Shown here piece by piece: positions 8,264-17,401 of a stretch of DNA of 50,867 nucleotides. Every line of letters begins with the position of its first letter. The stretch's first letter is position 1. A program made the translations under genes and the position numbers. The notes beneath the pieces are model-generated. The model was not told where the DNA came from. It saw only the letters and a program-made list of their open reading frames with translations, and ran no database searches. This stretch comes from Bacteroidaceae bacterium (GTDB taxonomy: Bacteria > Bacteroidota > Bacteroidia > Bacteroidales > Bacteroidaceae): NCBI GenBank assembly GCA_017471185.1, contig JAFUVZ010000041.1, positions 1 through 50,867 on the forward strand. Reading direction: 5' to 3'.

Positions 8264-8953
8264 ATGAATGCAGAAATGGGCATACTGTATATCGTGCCTA
8301 CACCAGTAGGTAATATGGAGGATATGACACTGAGAGCCATCCGCATCCTGAAGGAAGCCGATGTGATTCTGGCGGAAGATACCCGCACTTCGGGCATCCT
8401 CCTGAAGCATTTCGATATCCAGCATGGCACCATGCTCGCCCATCATAAGTTCAATGAACACCAGACGGTAGAGCCTTTGGTCAGACGACTGCAGGCTGGC
8501 GAGAACGTAGCGTTGGTATCTGATGCCGGCACCCCAGGCATCTCCGATCCAGGATTCCTGCTGGCCAGAGAGTGTGCCAAGGCTGGCATAGAGGTGCAAT
8601 GCCTGCCTGGAGCGACAGCCTGCATACCGGCTTTAGTAAACAGCGGCCTGCCTTGTGACAGGTTCTGTTTCGAGGGCTTCCTGCCACAGAAGAAAGGGCG
8701 TCAGACACGCATCAACGCCTTGGCGGAGGAAACCCGCACGATGGTGTTCTATGAGTCACCTTATAGGGTGCTCAAGACCTTAACCCAACTGGCTGAGGCC
8801 TTTGGCGACGACAGACAGGCATCGGTGTCAAGAGAAATCTCTAAGGTTCACGAAGAGACACTCAGAGGCACCCTTGCGGAATTGATAACCCATTTCACCG
8901 AGACCGAGCCACGCGGTGAATTTGTAATTGTAGTGGCTGGAAGACAAGATTAA
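8264..8953 (+). CDS. rsmI: 16S rRNA (cytidine-1402-2'-O)-methyltransferase
   Basis: 229 residues, a SAM-dependent tetrapyrrole-methylase-fold enzyme that 2'-O-methylates C1402 in the decoding centre of 16S rRNA. Diagnostic segments are LYIVPTPVGNMEDMTLRA at the N-terminus, LAEDTRTSGILLKHF, the glycine-rich SAM-site motif VSDAGTPGISDPG, and CLPGATACIPALVNSGLP. E. coli RsmI is longer (about 286 residues); the shorter C-terminus seen here is common in Bacteroidota. An alternative start at 8276 (MGILYIVPTPVGN) would leave a more usual leader after the predicted transcription start. The next gene, a lipoprotein, follows after 12 bp. Confidence 0.92.
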   Translation: MNAEMGILYIVPTPVGNMEDMTLRAIRILKEADVILAEDTRTSGILLKHFDIQHGTMLAHHKFNEHQTVEPLVRRLQAGENVALVSDAGTPGISDPGFLLARECAKAGIEVQCLPGATACIPALVNSGLPCDRFCFEGFLPQKKGRQTRINALAEETRTMVFYESPYRVLKTLTQLAEAFGDDRQASVSREISKVHEETLRGTLAELITHFTETEPRGEFVIVVAGRQD

Positions 8954-8965
8954 AAGTTTAAGCGT

Positions 8966-9862
8966 ATGAAAAAGATTATGTTTTCATTGATGGCTCTTGC
9001 CGTTTGCCTCGCTTCTTGCGACGGACTGGGCAAGGGCAACAAGAATCTGCAAGCGCAGAACGACTCCCTCATGACTGAACTGAATGCCCGTAATGCTGAA
9101 TTGGATGACATGATGGGCACCTTTAACCAGATTACCGAAGGCTTCCGTCAGATTAGCGAAGCTGAGAACCGTGTGGATTTGCAGCGTGGCTCTGTATCAG
9201 AAGGCTCTGCCAGTGCTAAGGAGCAGATTGCCCGTGATATAGAGTTCATCCAGAAGACCATGCAGGAGAACCGCGAGCAGATTGAGAAGCTCAACGCCCA
9301 GCTGGCAAGCAGCAAGAACCAGAATTCACAGATGAAGAAAGCCGTTGAGTCTTTCACCAAGCAGCTGGAGGAAAAAGCAGCTCAGATAGCTTCCCTGCAG
9401 GAAGAGCTGATGGCAAAGAACGTGCGTATCCAGGAACTGGACGAGGCTGTGAGCGAGCTGACCGCTATTTCTGAAAACCTGCATGCCCAGAATGTGGCAC
9501 AGTCTGAGGTGGTGGAGCAGCAAGACCGTGCCCTCCATACCGCATGGTTCGTGTTCGGCACCAAGAGCGAGCTTCAGGAACAGAAGATCTTGACCGGTGG
9601 CGGTCTTTTTAAGAACGGCGAACTGTTCAGCAAGGGCGACGTGCTGAAGAGCGAGGATGCCAACCTGGATTATTTCACTGAGTGCGATATCCGCACCACC
9701 AAGGAGATCCGTCTGTATTCCAAGAAGGCTACTCTGCTGACCAGCCATCCTGCCGGCTCTTATACGCTGGATAAGGATTCCAAGGGTGAACTTACACTGC
9801 ACATCACCAATCCTACCCAATTCTGGAGCGCCAGCAAGTATCTGGTAATCCAGGTAAAGTAA
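8966..9862 (+). CDS. Coiled-coil lipoprotein (Cbp1-like)
   Basis: 298-residue lipoprotein with signal MKKIMFSLMALAVCLASC; the LASC lipobox gives Cys18 as the lipidated residue. Residues 28-180 are a long heptad-rich coiled coil (for example KEQIARDIEFIQKTMQENRE). A small globular C-terminus of about 100 residues begins HTAWFVFGTKSELQ and ends with a beta segment, KYLVIQVK. The layout and opening (NDSLMTELNARNAELDDMMG) resemble Bacteroides proteins annotated as Cbp1 collagen-binding adhesins; that name is from memory and binding is not shown here. It follows rsmI by 12 bp and is closed by a strong terminator. Confidence 0.75.
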   Translation: MKKIMFSLMALAVCLASCDGLGKGNKNLQAQNDSLMTELNARNAELDDMMGTFNQITEGFRQISEAENRVDLQRGSVSEGSASAKEQIARDIEFIQKTMQENREQIEKLNAQLASSKNQNSQMKKAVESFTKQLEEKAAQIASLQEELMAKNVRIQELDEAVSELTAISENLHAQNVAQSEVVEQQDRALHTAWFVFGTKSELQEQKILTGGGLFKNGELFSKGDVLKSEDANLDYFTECDIRTTKEIRLYSKKATLLTSHPAGSYTLDKDSKGELTLHITNPTQFWSASKYLVIQVK

Positions 9863-9866
9863 TTTG

Positions 9867-9898
9867 TTAATCCTCCCCAATCGGGGAGGATTAATTTT
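9867..9898 (+). terminator. Terminator after the coiled-coil lipoprotein gene
   Basis: A perfect 12-bp stem (TTAATCCTCCCC, 9867-9878) with loop AATC and its complement to 9894 is followed by TTTT. Confidence 0.8.
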
Positions 9899-9916
9899 CA
9901 ATCAACCACAAACGAT

Positions 9917-10855
9917 ATGCTTTATTTAGGCGAGACCATCTCTTTGGTCGTGGCATTCTCTTGGACCATTACGGCCCTTTGCTCCGAAGTGGCCAGCAAA
10001 AGGCTGGGTGCCCTGCAACTAAACGTCATCCGCATGCTGCTCTCACTCTGTCTGTTGGGAGCCACCCTGTGGATCTTCACCGGAGCCCCTTTTCCCCAAT
10101 ATGCTGACGGCAGAGCCTGGTTCTGGCTCTTGATGTCAGGACTCGTGGGCTATGTCTTTGGCGACTATTGCCTCTTTAACTCCTATATCCTGATTGGCTC
10201 CCGTTTCGGACAGCTGTTCATGACCCTCGCTCCTCCTACAGCGGCTTTAGCCAGCTGGATGATCTTGGGCGAGCATCTTCATCTGCAAGCGTGGCTGGGC
10301 ATGATTGTCACGCTGTCTGGTATCGGTATGTCAGTTTTGAACAAGGGCAATAAGGAAAGCCACCACAAGGTGGAGCTGAAGTTGCCGCTGAAAGGTGTGC
10401 TGTTTGGCATCGGAGCTGGGGTAGGACAAGGTTTGGGACTGGTGCTCAGTAAACTGGGCATGAACTACTATGAGGCTGGCGTACCCGAGGGAATGGATGC
10501 GGTCAATAACCTCCTGCCCTTTGCATCCACCTTCATCAGAGCCATCGCCGGCAGTATGGGCTTCCTCTGCATCATGGCTTTACGCAAGGAGTTCAATACC
10601 TTGCCTGTGGCCTTGCGTGACGGCAAGGGTATGAAGGCTGCGTTGGGAGCCACGCTGACGGGTCCCTTCATCGGCGTATCGCTCTCACTCATGGCTGTGC
10701 AATATACAGAAGCTGGCATCGCTTCCACTCTGATGGCACTTACTCCAGTGCTTATCATCTGGCCTGCCCATCTGCTCTTCAAGCAAGAGGTGAAACCCCT
10801 CGAAATCGTGGGCGCGGTCATCAGTGTGATAGGCGCATCGCTCTTCTTCCTGTAA
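9917..10855 (+). CDS. EamA/DMT superfamily transporter
   Basis: 312-residue inner-membrane protein with about ten hydrophobic helices arranged as two five-helix EamA repeats (residues 1-140 and about 155-312), separated by a hydrophilic stretch, NKGNKESHHKVELKLPLKG. Typical repeat signatures are the helix-end TLAPPTAALASWMILGEHL and its counterpart LMALTPVLIIWPAHLLFKQEVKPLE. Family members export metabolites such as amino acids or nucleotide precursors; the substrate here cannot be read from sequence. It starts 18 bp beyond the terminator of the previous gene. Confidence 0.85.
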   Translation: MLYLGETISLVVAFSWTITALCSEVASKRLGALQLNVIRMLLSLCLLGATLWIFTGAPFPQYADGRAWFWLLMSGLVGYVFGDYCLFNSYILIGSRFGQLFMTLAPPTAALASWMILGEHLHLQAWLGMIVTLSGIGMSVLNKGNKESHHKVELKLPLKGVLFGIGAGVGQGLGLVLSKLGMNYYEAGVPEGMDAVNNLLPFASTFIRAIAGSMGFLCIMALRKEFNTLPVALRDGKGMKAALGATLTGPFIGVSLSLMAVQYTEAGIASTLMALTPVLIIWPAHLLFKQEVKPLEIVGAVISVIGASLFFL

Positions 10856-10873
10856 ATTGTTCCGTTTTGTTGC

Positions 10874-10903
10874 TTGGTTTTTAAATGCTTTTTATTATTT
10901 TTG
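10874..10903 (+). promoter_or_regulatory. Promoter for hflX
   Basis: TTGG at 10874-10877, an 18-bp spacer and TATTTTTG at 10896-10903 fit the Bacteroidota promoter. It lies downstream of an upstream in-frame TTG (10857) and therefore supports ATG 10935 as the hflX start. Confidence 0.6.
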
Positions 10904-10934
10904 CCTTGTTAAACCTATTGACGGACTATTTAAA

Positions 10935-12215
10935 ATGAAAGAATTTGTAATATCCGAAGCTAAGACTGAAACTGCCGTGCTGGTGGGCTTGATTACCCAA
11001 CGCCAGAACGAGCAGAAAACCAACGAGTATCTGGACGAACTTGAGTTTCTGGCTGAGACAGCCGGAGCTAAGGTGGTGCGCCGTTTCACGCAGAAGCTGG
11101 TGCAAGCCCATTCTGTTACCTATGTTGGCGAAGGCAAGCTGCAGGAAATCAAACAATATATTTTGGATGAGGAAGACGCTGAGCGTGAGGTGGGTATGGT
11201 CATCTTCGATGATGAACTGTCGCCCAAGCAGCTACGCAATATCGAACAAGTGTTGAAGGTGAAGATCCTTGACCGTACTTCGCTCATCCTCGACATCTTC
11301 GCCATGAGGGCGCAGACAGCCAGTGCCAAGACACAGGTTGAGCTGGCGCAATACAAATATATGCTGCCCCGATTGCAACGCCTCTGGACACACTTGGAAC
11401 GACAGGGTGGTGGCTCTGGCGCCGGTGGCGGTAAAGGTATGGTAGGCTTGCGTGGACCAGGTGAGACGCAGCTTGAGATGGACCGCCGTATCATCCTCAA
11501 CCGCATGTCTTTGCTCAAGCAACGCCTGGCGGATATCGACAAGCAGATGTCCACCCAGCGCAAGAACCGAGGACGCATGATGCGTGTGGCGCTCGTGGGC
11601 TATACCAATGTGGGCAAATCTACCCTGATGAACCTGATGGCCAAGAGCGAGGTGTTTGCCGAGAACAAGCTCTTCGCCACGCTTGACACCACCGTCCGCA
11701 AGGTGGTGATAGACAACCTGCCTTTCCTGCTTTGCGATACCGTTGGCTTTATCCGTAAGTTGCCCACCGACCTGGTGGATTCCTTCAAATCCACCCTCGA
11801 CGAGGTGCGTGAAGCCGACCTGCTGATGCATGTGGTGGATATCTCACATCCTGATTTCGAGGAGCAGATCAAGGTGGTGAACAAGACCTTGGCTGACATT
11901 GGCGCAGGAGGAAAGCCGATGATGATTATCTTCAATAAGGTGGATGCCTACCGCTATGTGGAGAAAGACCCTGATGACCTGACACCCAAAACTAAGGAAA
12001 ATATCTCACTGGAGGAACTGATGAACTCCTGGATGGCGAAGATGGAGGACGACTGCATCTTTATCTCCGCCAAAGAAAAGACAAACATTGATAATCTGAG
12101 GGAGGAAATGTATAAGCGGGTGAGAGAGCTGCATGTGCAGAAATACCCTTATAACGATTTCCTGTATCCTCAAACGGAAGACCAAGAATATGATTTACAG
12201 AAATCTGACAACTAA
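10935..12215 (+). CDS. hflX: Ribosome-associated GTPase HflX
   Basis: 426-residue GTPase that splits or rescues stalled 70S ribosomes. The N-terminal HflX domain (residues 1-200) contains HSVTYVGEGKLQEIKQYI and the glycine-rich linker GAGGGKGMVGLRGPGETQLE. The G domain shows G1 GYTNVGKST, G3 DTVGFIRKLP and G4 NKVD, then a short C-terminal tail. Length is normal for the family. I prefer ATG 10935 because the 26 codons upstream contain the predicted promoter and resemble no HflX N-terminus. The 3' end overlaps the DUF4954 gene by 26 bp, so the two are translationally linked. Confidence 0.95.
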   Translation: MKEFVISEAKTETAVLVGLITQRQNEQKTNEYLDELEFLAETAGAKVVRRFTQKLVQAHSVTYVGEGKLQEIKQYILDEEDAEREVGMVIFDDELSPKQLRNIEQVLKVKILDRTSLILDIFAMRAQTASAKTQVELAQYKYMLPRLQRLWTHLERQGGGSGAGGGKGMVGLRGPGETQLEMDRRIILNRMSLLKQRLADIDKQMSTQRKNRGRMMRVALVGYTNVGKSTLMNLMAKSEVFAENKLFATLDTTVRKVVIDNLPFLLCDTVGFIRKLPTDLVDSFKSTLDEVREADLLMHVVDISHPDFEEQIKVVNKTLADIGAGGKPMMIIFNKVDAYRYVEKDPDDLTPKTKENISLEELMNSWMAKMEDDCIFISAKEKTNIDNLREEMYKRVRELHVQKYPYNDFLYPQTEDQEYDLQKSDN

Positions 12216-14184
12216 TGAGGTGGCGCAGCTTGAACTGCAAGGCTGTACGTCCACAGACTGGAATCGGGTGAGTGTGGCGCCTGATTTCGATGCGCAGTAT
12301 GTGGTGAACGCTCATTTCTCCGGTGACATACGCCTGGGCTCACTGCATGGAGACTTTACGCTGAAAGGCGGTATCGTGAAACATGCCGGACTGAGGCATG
12401 TGACTATGCACAACGTAACGGTTGGCAATGGATGCTATATCAAGAACGTGCACAATTACATCGCCAATTATACCATTGGTGATGAGACTTTTATCGAGAA
12501 TGTAGATAGCATCGTGGTAGATGGAAAGACCCGCTTCGGCAACGGTGTGGAGGTTTCCGTGCTTAATGAGACGGGTGGGCGTGAGGTCGCTATCAGCGAC
12601 AAGCTCTCTGCACAGCTGGCTTACATCATGGCTATGTACAGACATCGTCCCGAACTGGCGGTTCGTCTGCGTGAGATAGCCGATTATTATTCAGACAAGC
12701 ATGCTTCTGAGACGGGTGACATCGCAGACCACGTGACCATCATGAATGTGGGAACTATCACCAATGTGCGCATAGGTGCTTATGCCAGAATCATTGGTGC
12801 CAATCGCCTGAACAACGGTTCTGTAAACAGCAATCAGGATGCTCCTGTACATATCGGGCACAATGTGATTTGCGACGATTTCATCATCTCTTCTGGCTCT
12901 ACCCTCGACGATGGAGCTATGCTGACTCGCTGTTTTGTAGGTCAGGCTTGCACCATGGGACACAGCTATTCGGCTTCCGACTCCCTCTTCTTCAGTAATT
13001 GCCAGGAGGAGAACGGTGAGGCTTGCGCCATCTTCGCCGGTCCGTTTACGGTGACGCACCATAAATCCACCCTGCTCATCGCAGGTATGTTCTCGTTCAT
13101 GAACGCAGGCTCTGGCTCAAACCAGAGTAACCACATGTATAAGTTGGGCCCTATCCACCAGGGCATCCTGGAGCGTGGAGCCAAGACCTCGTCTGACTCT
13201 TATATCCTCTGGCCGTCGCGCGTGGGAGCATTCTCACTGGTGATGGGCCGTCATGTGAACCATTCTGATACATCCAACCTGCCTTTCAGCTATCTGATCG
13301 AGCAGAAAGACACCACTTATCTGGTGCCGGGCGTCAACCTGCGTAGCGTAGGTACCATCCGTGATGCGCAGAAATGGCCGAAACGTGACAAACGCACGGA
13401 TCCTAATAAGCTCGACTGCATCAATTATAACCTGCTCAGTCCTTACACCATCCAGAAGATGTTCAAGGGCTGTGAGATACTGGACGGGCTCAGGCACGCT
13501 TCCGGCGAACTGTCTGATGAGTATTCCTATCATAGCGCTAAGATCCGCAACAGCTCATTGGTGAGCGGCTTCAAGTTCTATGAGACGGGCATCTGCAAGT
13601 TCCTGGGCAACTCCGTCATCAAGCGTCTGGAAGGCATTCAGTTCAAGAACGATGAGGAAATCCGCCAGCGTCTGAAGCCCGATACCGAAATAGGTCACGG
13701 CGAGTGGGTGGATATATCGGGCTTGATAGCGCCCAAGAGCGAGGTGGATAAACTGCTTGACAATATCGAGTGTGGCAAGGTGAACAAGCTGAAGGAAATC
13801 AATGATGATTTCCAGCGTATGCATGCCAACTATTATACGTATGAGTGGACTTGGGCATACGACAGGATGCTTGAGTTCTATCATCTTGACCCAGAGAAGA
13901 TAACGGCAGCAGACATCATCCATATCGTGGAGAAATGGAAGGATGCCGTGATCGGTCTCGACAAGATGGTGTATGAGGATGCCAAGAAGGAGTTCTCGCT
14001 GGCTTCCATGACTGGCTTCGGAGCTGATGGCACGAAGATAGAGAAAGAACAGGACTTCGAACAGGTACGTGGCGATTTCGAGAGCAATCCGTTCGTCATC
14101 GCTGTGCTCGACCATATCAAGGCTAAACGGGCTTTAGGCGATGAGCTGATTGAAAGAATCAGGCCATTGAGCATTGAACATTGA
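12190..14184 (+). CDS. DUF4954 family protein (left-handed beta-helix, acyl/nucleotidyl-transferase-like)
   Basis: 664 residues. The first 420 or so contain hexapeptide-type repeats (for example NVRIGAYARIIGA, HIGHNVICDDFIISSGSTL), as in left-handed beta-helix acyltransferases and sugar nucleotidyltransferases. The C-terminal 200 residues are helical. No signal peptide, so probably cytosolic. The family is conserved in Bacteroidota, with no established function that I know of. ATG 12190 lies inside hflX; the frame is also open further upstream. The last residues, LSIEH, and the TGA stop are encoded by a 7-bp repeat array (14165-14194), so the original C-terminus has probably been replaced or extended by repeat DNA. 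Confidence 0.85.
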   Translation: MIYRNLTTNEVAQLELQGCTSTDWNRVSVAPDFDAQYVVNAHFSGDIRLGSLHGDFTLKGGIVKHAGLRHVTMHNVTVGNGCYIKNVHNYIANYTIGDETFIENVDSIVVDGKTRFGNGVEVSVLNETGGREVAISDKLSAQLAYIMAMYRHRPELAVRLREIADYYSDKHASETGDIADHVTIMNVGTITNVRIGAYARIIGANRLNNGSVNSNQDAPVHIGHNVICDDFIISSGSTLDDGAMLTRCFVGQACTMGHSYSASDSLFFSNCQEENGEACAIFAGPFTVTHHKSTLLIAGMFSFMNAGSGSNQSNHMYKLGPIHQGILERGAKTSSDSYILWPSRVGAFSLVMGRHVNHSDTSNLPFSYLIEQKDTTYLVPGVNLRSVGTIRDAQKWPKRDKRTDPNKLDCINYNLLSPYTIQKMFKGCEILDGLRHASGELSDEYSYHSAKIRNSSLVSGFKFYETGICKFLGNSVIKRLEGIQFKNDEEIRQRLKPDTEIGHGEWVDISGLIAPKSEVDKLLDNIECGKVNKLKEINDDFQRMHANYYTYEWTWAYDRMLEFYHLDPEKITAADIIHIVEKWKDAVIGLDKMVYEDAKKEFSLASMTGFGADGTKIEKEQDFEQVRGDFESNPFVIAVLDHIKAKRALGDELIERIRPLSIEH

Positions 14185-14194
14185 ACATTGAATG
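14165..14194 (-). repeat. 7-bp-period array, reverse orientation, containing the DUF4954 stop codon
   Basis: Four tandem units, CATTGAG then CATTGAA three times, on the plus strand. These are the complement of the AATGTTC-type unit. The TGA at 14182-14184 that ends the gene is inside the array. Confidence 0.85.
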
Positions 14195-14232
14195 TAATAA
14201 CTTAATAATATACTAACTAAAAACTTAAATCT

Positions 14233-15876
14233 ATGGCAACAAACCCTCCGTTTCATTATCAACCCATGTTTGAGCATGGAGAAGATAAGACTGAGTATTA
14301 TCTGCTTACCAAAGACTATGTGTCTGTAAGCGAGTTTGAAGGAAAACCTATCCTTAAGATTGAGAAAGAAGGCCTCACTGCTATGGCTAACGCCGCCTTC
14401 CGCGATGTGTCTTTCATGCTGCGTCGCGCTCACAACGAGCAGGTGGCTAAGATCCTCTCTGACCCAGAGGCAAGCGACAACGACAAGTATGTGGCTCTCT
14501 CTTTCCTGCGTAATTCAGAGGTGGCTTGCAAGGGACAGCTCCCTACCTGCCAGGATACCGGTACGGCTATCATACACGGCGAGAAAGGCCAGCAGGTATG
14601 GACGGGCTATTGCGATGAGGAGGCTCTATCATTAGGCGTTTACAAGACCTATACGGAGGAGAACCTGCGCTACTCTCAGAACGCTCCGCTCAATATGTAT
14701 GACGAGGTGAACACCAAATGCAATCTGCCGGCACAGATCGACCTGGAGGCTACTGAGGGTATGGAATACCGCTTCCTCTGCGTCACTAAGGGTGGTGGCT
14801 CCGCTAACAAGACTTACCTCTATCAGGAGACCAAGGCTCGCATCCAGAACCCCGGTACGCTGATTCCTTTCCTGGTAGATAAGATGAAGAGTCTCGGCAC
14901 AGCCGCTTGTCCTCCTTATCACATCGCTTTCGTGATCGGTGGTACTTCAGCTGAGAAGAACCTGCTTACCGTGAAGCTCGCATCTACCCACTATTATGAC
15001 GAGCTGCCTACCACAGGTAATGAGTTCGGCCGTGCGTTCCGTGATGTGGAGCTGGAGAAGCAGTTGCTTGAGGAAGCTCACAACATCGGCTTGGGCGCTC
15101 AGTTCGGTGGCAAGTATATGGCACACGACGTCCGTGTCATCCGTCTGCCTCGTCACGGTGCGTCTTGTCCTATCGGCATGGGCGTTTCCTGCTCAGCGGA
15201 CCGCAATATCAAGACCAAGATTGACAAGGATGGTATCTGGATTGAGAAACTTGATGATAATCCAGGCTCACTGATTCCAGAGGCTCTGCGTCAGGCAGGC
15301 GAGGGCGATGTGGTGAAGATTGACCTCAACCAGCCTATGAGCGAGGTTTGCAAGATTCTCTCCAAGTATCCTGTAGCTACCCGCGTTTCTCTCAACGGCA
15401 CCATCATCGTGGCCCGTGACATCGCTCATGCCAAGCTGAAGGCTCGTCTGGATGCTGGCGAGGATTTGCCCGACTACTTCAAGAATCATCCTGTTCTCTA
15501 CGCTGGTCCTGCCAAGACACCTAAGGGTATGCCTTGCGGCTCTATGGGTCCTACCACAGCCAACCGCATGGATTCTTACGTAGATGAGTTCCAGGATCAC
15601 GGAGGCTCTATGGTGATGATCGCCAAGGGTAACCGTACCGATGTAGTGACAGAGGCCTGCAAGAAGCATGGCGGCTTCTATCTCGGCTCTATCGGCGGTC
15701 CTGCTGCCGTGTTGTCGCAGAACAACATCAAGAGCATCGAGTGTGTTGAGTATCCTGAACTGGGTATGGAGGCAATCTGGAAGATTGACGTGGTTGACTT
15801 CCCTGCATTCATCCTGGTTGACGACAAGGGTAATGACTTCTTCAAGCAGATCAAACCCCGTTGCGCTTGCAAATGA
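14233..15876 (+). CDS. Fumarate hydratase, class I (iron-sulfur, fused alpha and beta domains)
   Basis: 547-residue cytosolic enzyme that interconverts fumarate and malate, in the reductive branch of the citric acid cycle typical of succinate-forming Bacteroidota. The N-terminal fumarase domain holds the cluster Cys motif [15 protein letters not shown] near residue 105 and the region [20 protein letters not shown]. The C-terminal beta domain contains [39 protein letters not shown] and [12 protein letters not shown]. Length matches E. coli FumA. It starts 48 bp after the DUF4954 gene and overlaps ykvA by four bases (ATGA). Class I enzymes are oxygen-sensitive, which fits an anaerobe. Confidence 0.95.
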   Translation: MATNPPFHYQPMFEHGEDKTEYYLLTKDYVSVSEFEGKPILKIEKEGLTAMANAAFRDVSFMLRRAHNEQVAKILSDPEASDNDKYVALSFLRNSEVACKGQLPTCQDTGTAIIHGEKGQQVWTGYCDEEALSLGVYKTYTEENLRYSQNAPLNMYDEVNTKCNLPAQIDLEATEGMEYRFLCVTKGGGSANKTYLYQETKARIQNPGTLIPFLVDKMKSLGTAACPPYHIAFVIGGTSAEKNLLTVKLASTHYYDELPTTGNEFGRAFRDVELEKQLLEEAHNIGLGAQFGGKYMAHDVRVIRLPRHGASCPIGMGVSCSADRNIKTKIDKDGIWIEKLDDNPGSLIPEALRQAGEGDVVKIDLNQPMSEVCKILSKYPVATRVSLNGTIIVARDIAHAKLKARLDAGEDLPDYFKNHPVLYAGPAKTPKGMPCGSMGPTTANRMDSYVDEFQDHGGSMVMIAKGNRTDVVTEACKKHGGFYLGSIGGPAAVLSQNNIKSIECVEYPELGMEAIWKIDVVDFPAFILVDDKGNDFFKQIKPRCACK

Positions 15877-16253
15877 AGATTGACCTCTTGAAATACAAGG
15901 ACCATTTCTCTGAGAGTAAGTTCTGGGAGAAGTTGGGTTCTTATGCCAAGAAAGCCGGTGTCAAGGCGGTTTATGCCGCCTTGCTCGGCTATTTTGTATT
16001 AAAAAGTCCCGATGTCCCTGTAGAAGACAAGGCCAAGGTCTATGGAGCCTTAGGCTATTTCATCCTTCCCCTCGATCTGTTGCCTGATATGATTCCTGTG
16101 GTCGGTTATGCAGACGACCTCAGTGCGCTGGTCTATGCCCTCCATGCCGTTTGGAAAAACGTCACTCCCGAAATCGAGCTCCAGGCCAAAGACAAGCTCC
16201 GCGAGTGGTTTGGTGACGATATCAACCCCTCAGACTTGTTTAATGGAGAATGA
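15873..16253 (+). CDS. YkvA family protein (DUF1232)
   Basis: 126-residue small membrane-associated protein. The core motif [20 protein letters not shown] followed by GYADDLSAL is the DUF1232 signature. ATG 15873 overlaps the fumarase stop as ATGA, indicating translational coupling. The C-terminal residues LFNGE and the TGA stop coincide with the start of a 7-bp repeat array (AATGGAG, then AATGAAT giving TGA), so the end of the reading frame is provided by repeat DNA. The function of the family is not established. Confidence 0.85.
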   Translation: MKIDLLKYKDHFSESKFWEKLGSYAKKAGVKAVYAALLGYFVLKSPDVPVEDKAKVYGALGYFILPLDLLPDMIPVVGYADDLSALVYALHAVWKNVTPEIELQAKDKLREWFGDDINPSDLFNGE

Positions 16254-16331
16254 ATAATGGAGAATGGAGAATTTCAATGTTCAACGTTCAATGTTCAATG
16301 CTCAATGTTCAATGTTCAATGTTCAATGTCA
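16242..16331 (+). repeat. Compound 7-bp-period array between convergent genes
   Basis: Thirteen units: four of the AATGGAG class (one variant AATGAAT holds the ykvA stop), a six-base junction AATTTC at 16270-16275, then eight of the AATGTTC class, including one AACGTTC and one AATGCTC. The array fills the gap between ykvA and the convergent lipoprotein gene almost exactly. Confidence 0.9.
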
Positions 16332-16333
16332 TG

Positions 16334-16981
16334 TCACGTCATTTCTCCTGAATCTTTTAGGAATTCTCTTGCCGGCTTCTCCTCTTGAGCCTGCCTGATC
16401 ATCTCCCTCACAACCTGGTCAATCTCATCATTCAAGTCATACCTTGCGATGACTGTCTTAACCTCGGTGTCAATCAGGAAAAACTCACTCAGCAGCCTAA
16501 GCCTGAGATTCCTGTCTAAGGCATGATACTTGTGCTCCACCTTATATCCGATAAAGTGCTTGTATTCCTGCTCCATCTGGTTCACCTCCCTCGCCAGTCG
16601 TCTTTGTTCACGGATAGCCTCACGTTTCAAGTCCACATTCCTCTGCAGTTCCTCCCGAGCCTCGAAGAACTTCTTCCTCTCATCAGCCGTAACCCCATCC
16701 TCAAACGTATCCATTGTCAGTTGGCTGCTTTTGATGTTCAGATCATAAGTCTGTATGTTCAGGCTCACCGTATAAAGTCCCAGCATCAGTCCGTAATACT
16801 CAGGCGAGTCATAAGGGGCAAACGCGCTGTCCACCTTGATTTTCACAGGGTCATAGCTATACGAGTAAGCCAGTGATTGCTGCACAGCCTTCCCTACCAG
16901 GCTGTTTATCCTGAAGGTCGGCATCCTGCCGCACGAGCTTGCAGCCAGCAGCATCAAGGCGATATATAGCAGTCTTCTCAT
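16334..16981 (-). CDS. Predicted lipoprotein of unknown function
   Basis: 215 residues, with signal MRRLLYIALMLLAASSC; the lipobox gives Cys17. The middle (residues 98-140) is highly charged and probably forms a coiled coil (RKKFFEAREELQRNVDLKRE). No enzymatic motif is visible, and I do not recognise the family. A well-formed promoter lies 22 bp upstream. Its stop codon sits three bases from the repeat array at 16242-16331. It is transcribed alone, convergent with the fumarase-ykvA unit. Confidence 0.65.
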   Translation of the reverse strand: MRRLLYIALMLLAASSCGRMPTFRINSLVGKAVQQSLAYSYSYDPVKIKVDSAFAPYDSPEYYGLMLGLYTVSLNIQTYDLNIKSSQLTMDTFEDGVTADERKKFFEAREELQRNVDLKREAIREQRRLAREVNQMEQEYKHFIGYKVEHKYHALDRNLRLRLLSEFFLIDTEVKTVIARYDLNDEIDQVVREMIRQAQEEKPAREFLKDSGEMT

Positions 16982-17003
16982 GAGATTTATACTTCTTTGG
17001 GTA

Positions 17004-17034
17004 CAAAGTTACGGAAAGTCGAGTGCAGAACAAA
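17004..17034 (-). promoter_or_regulatory. Promoter for the minus-strand lipoprotein gene
   Basis: On the minus strand, TTTG (plus 17031-17034), a 19-bp spacer and TAACTTTG (plus 17004-17011) match the consensus. It lies between the lipoprotein gene and palindromic element copy 2. Confidence 0.75.
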
Positions 17035-17040
17035 ATAAGT

Positions 17041-17280
17041 TTACTTATTTTTTATGCCGAGACGTTGTAACTTATCTAAAGTTACGATTTCAAGTTTCGC
17101 AAGCCAGTATATACGGTCTGAAAGGCCAGTAAGCTCCCAGCGCAGGGCAACGCCCTGGGTAAATGTAGTTCGCAGCCTACGCCCTGTAAGGGCGAACCTA
17201 ACCATATCCTTGTCCCCAGGGCGATGCCCTGGGCTATTAGCTTTCTGCCCCTTCGGGGCGCTATTCAATAGTATATTCAT
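17041..17280 (-). other. Small ORF spanning palindromic element copy 2
   Basis: 79 codons beginning MNILLNSAPKGQKANSPGHR, the same opening as the 53-codon frame in copy 1. It runs through the element and out the other side. A consensus-like minus-strand promoter at 17402-17433 would transcribe it. Coding capacity may be a by-product of the element's sequence, so I do not call it a gene. Confidence 0.25.
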
Positions 17281-17307
17281 TCACTTGCGAAAATTTAGTT
17301 ACGATTT
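17080..17307 (-). mobile_element. Palindromic MITE-like element, copy 2, with 11-bp flanking duplication
   Basis: The element (17091-17296) is bounded by imperfect inverted repeats (AAGTTTCGCAAG at 17092-17103; CTTGCGAAAATT at 17284-17295). It contains the same chain of GC palindromes as copy 1, in opposite orientation and about 40 bp shorter. Perfect direct repeats AGTTACGATTT at 17080-17090 and 17297-17307 lie immediately outside, as expected for a target-site duplication. Confidence 0.85.
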
Positions 17308-17401
17308 TAAGAATAGTACCCATCAAAAATAATATGTTTTTGTTATTTACTTGCCACAGACTACTTCGGGCTGCAGCTCCCGCTCAATCATGATTGCGCT
17401 G

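Noticed and set aside
10857-10934. Extended N-terminus of HflX from TTG 10857
   Set aside because: The stretch contains the predicted promoter and does not resemble HflX.
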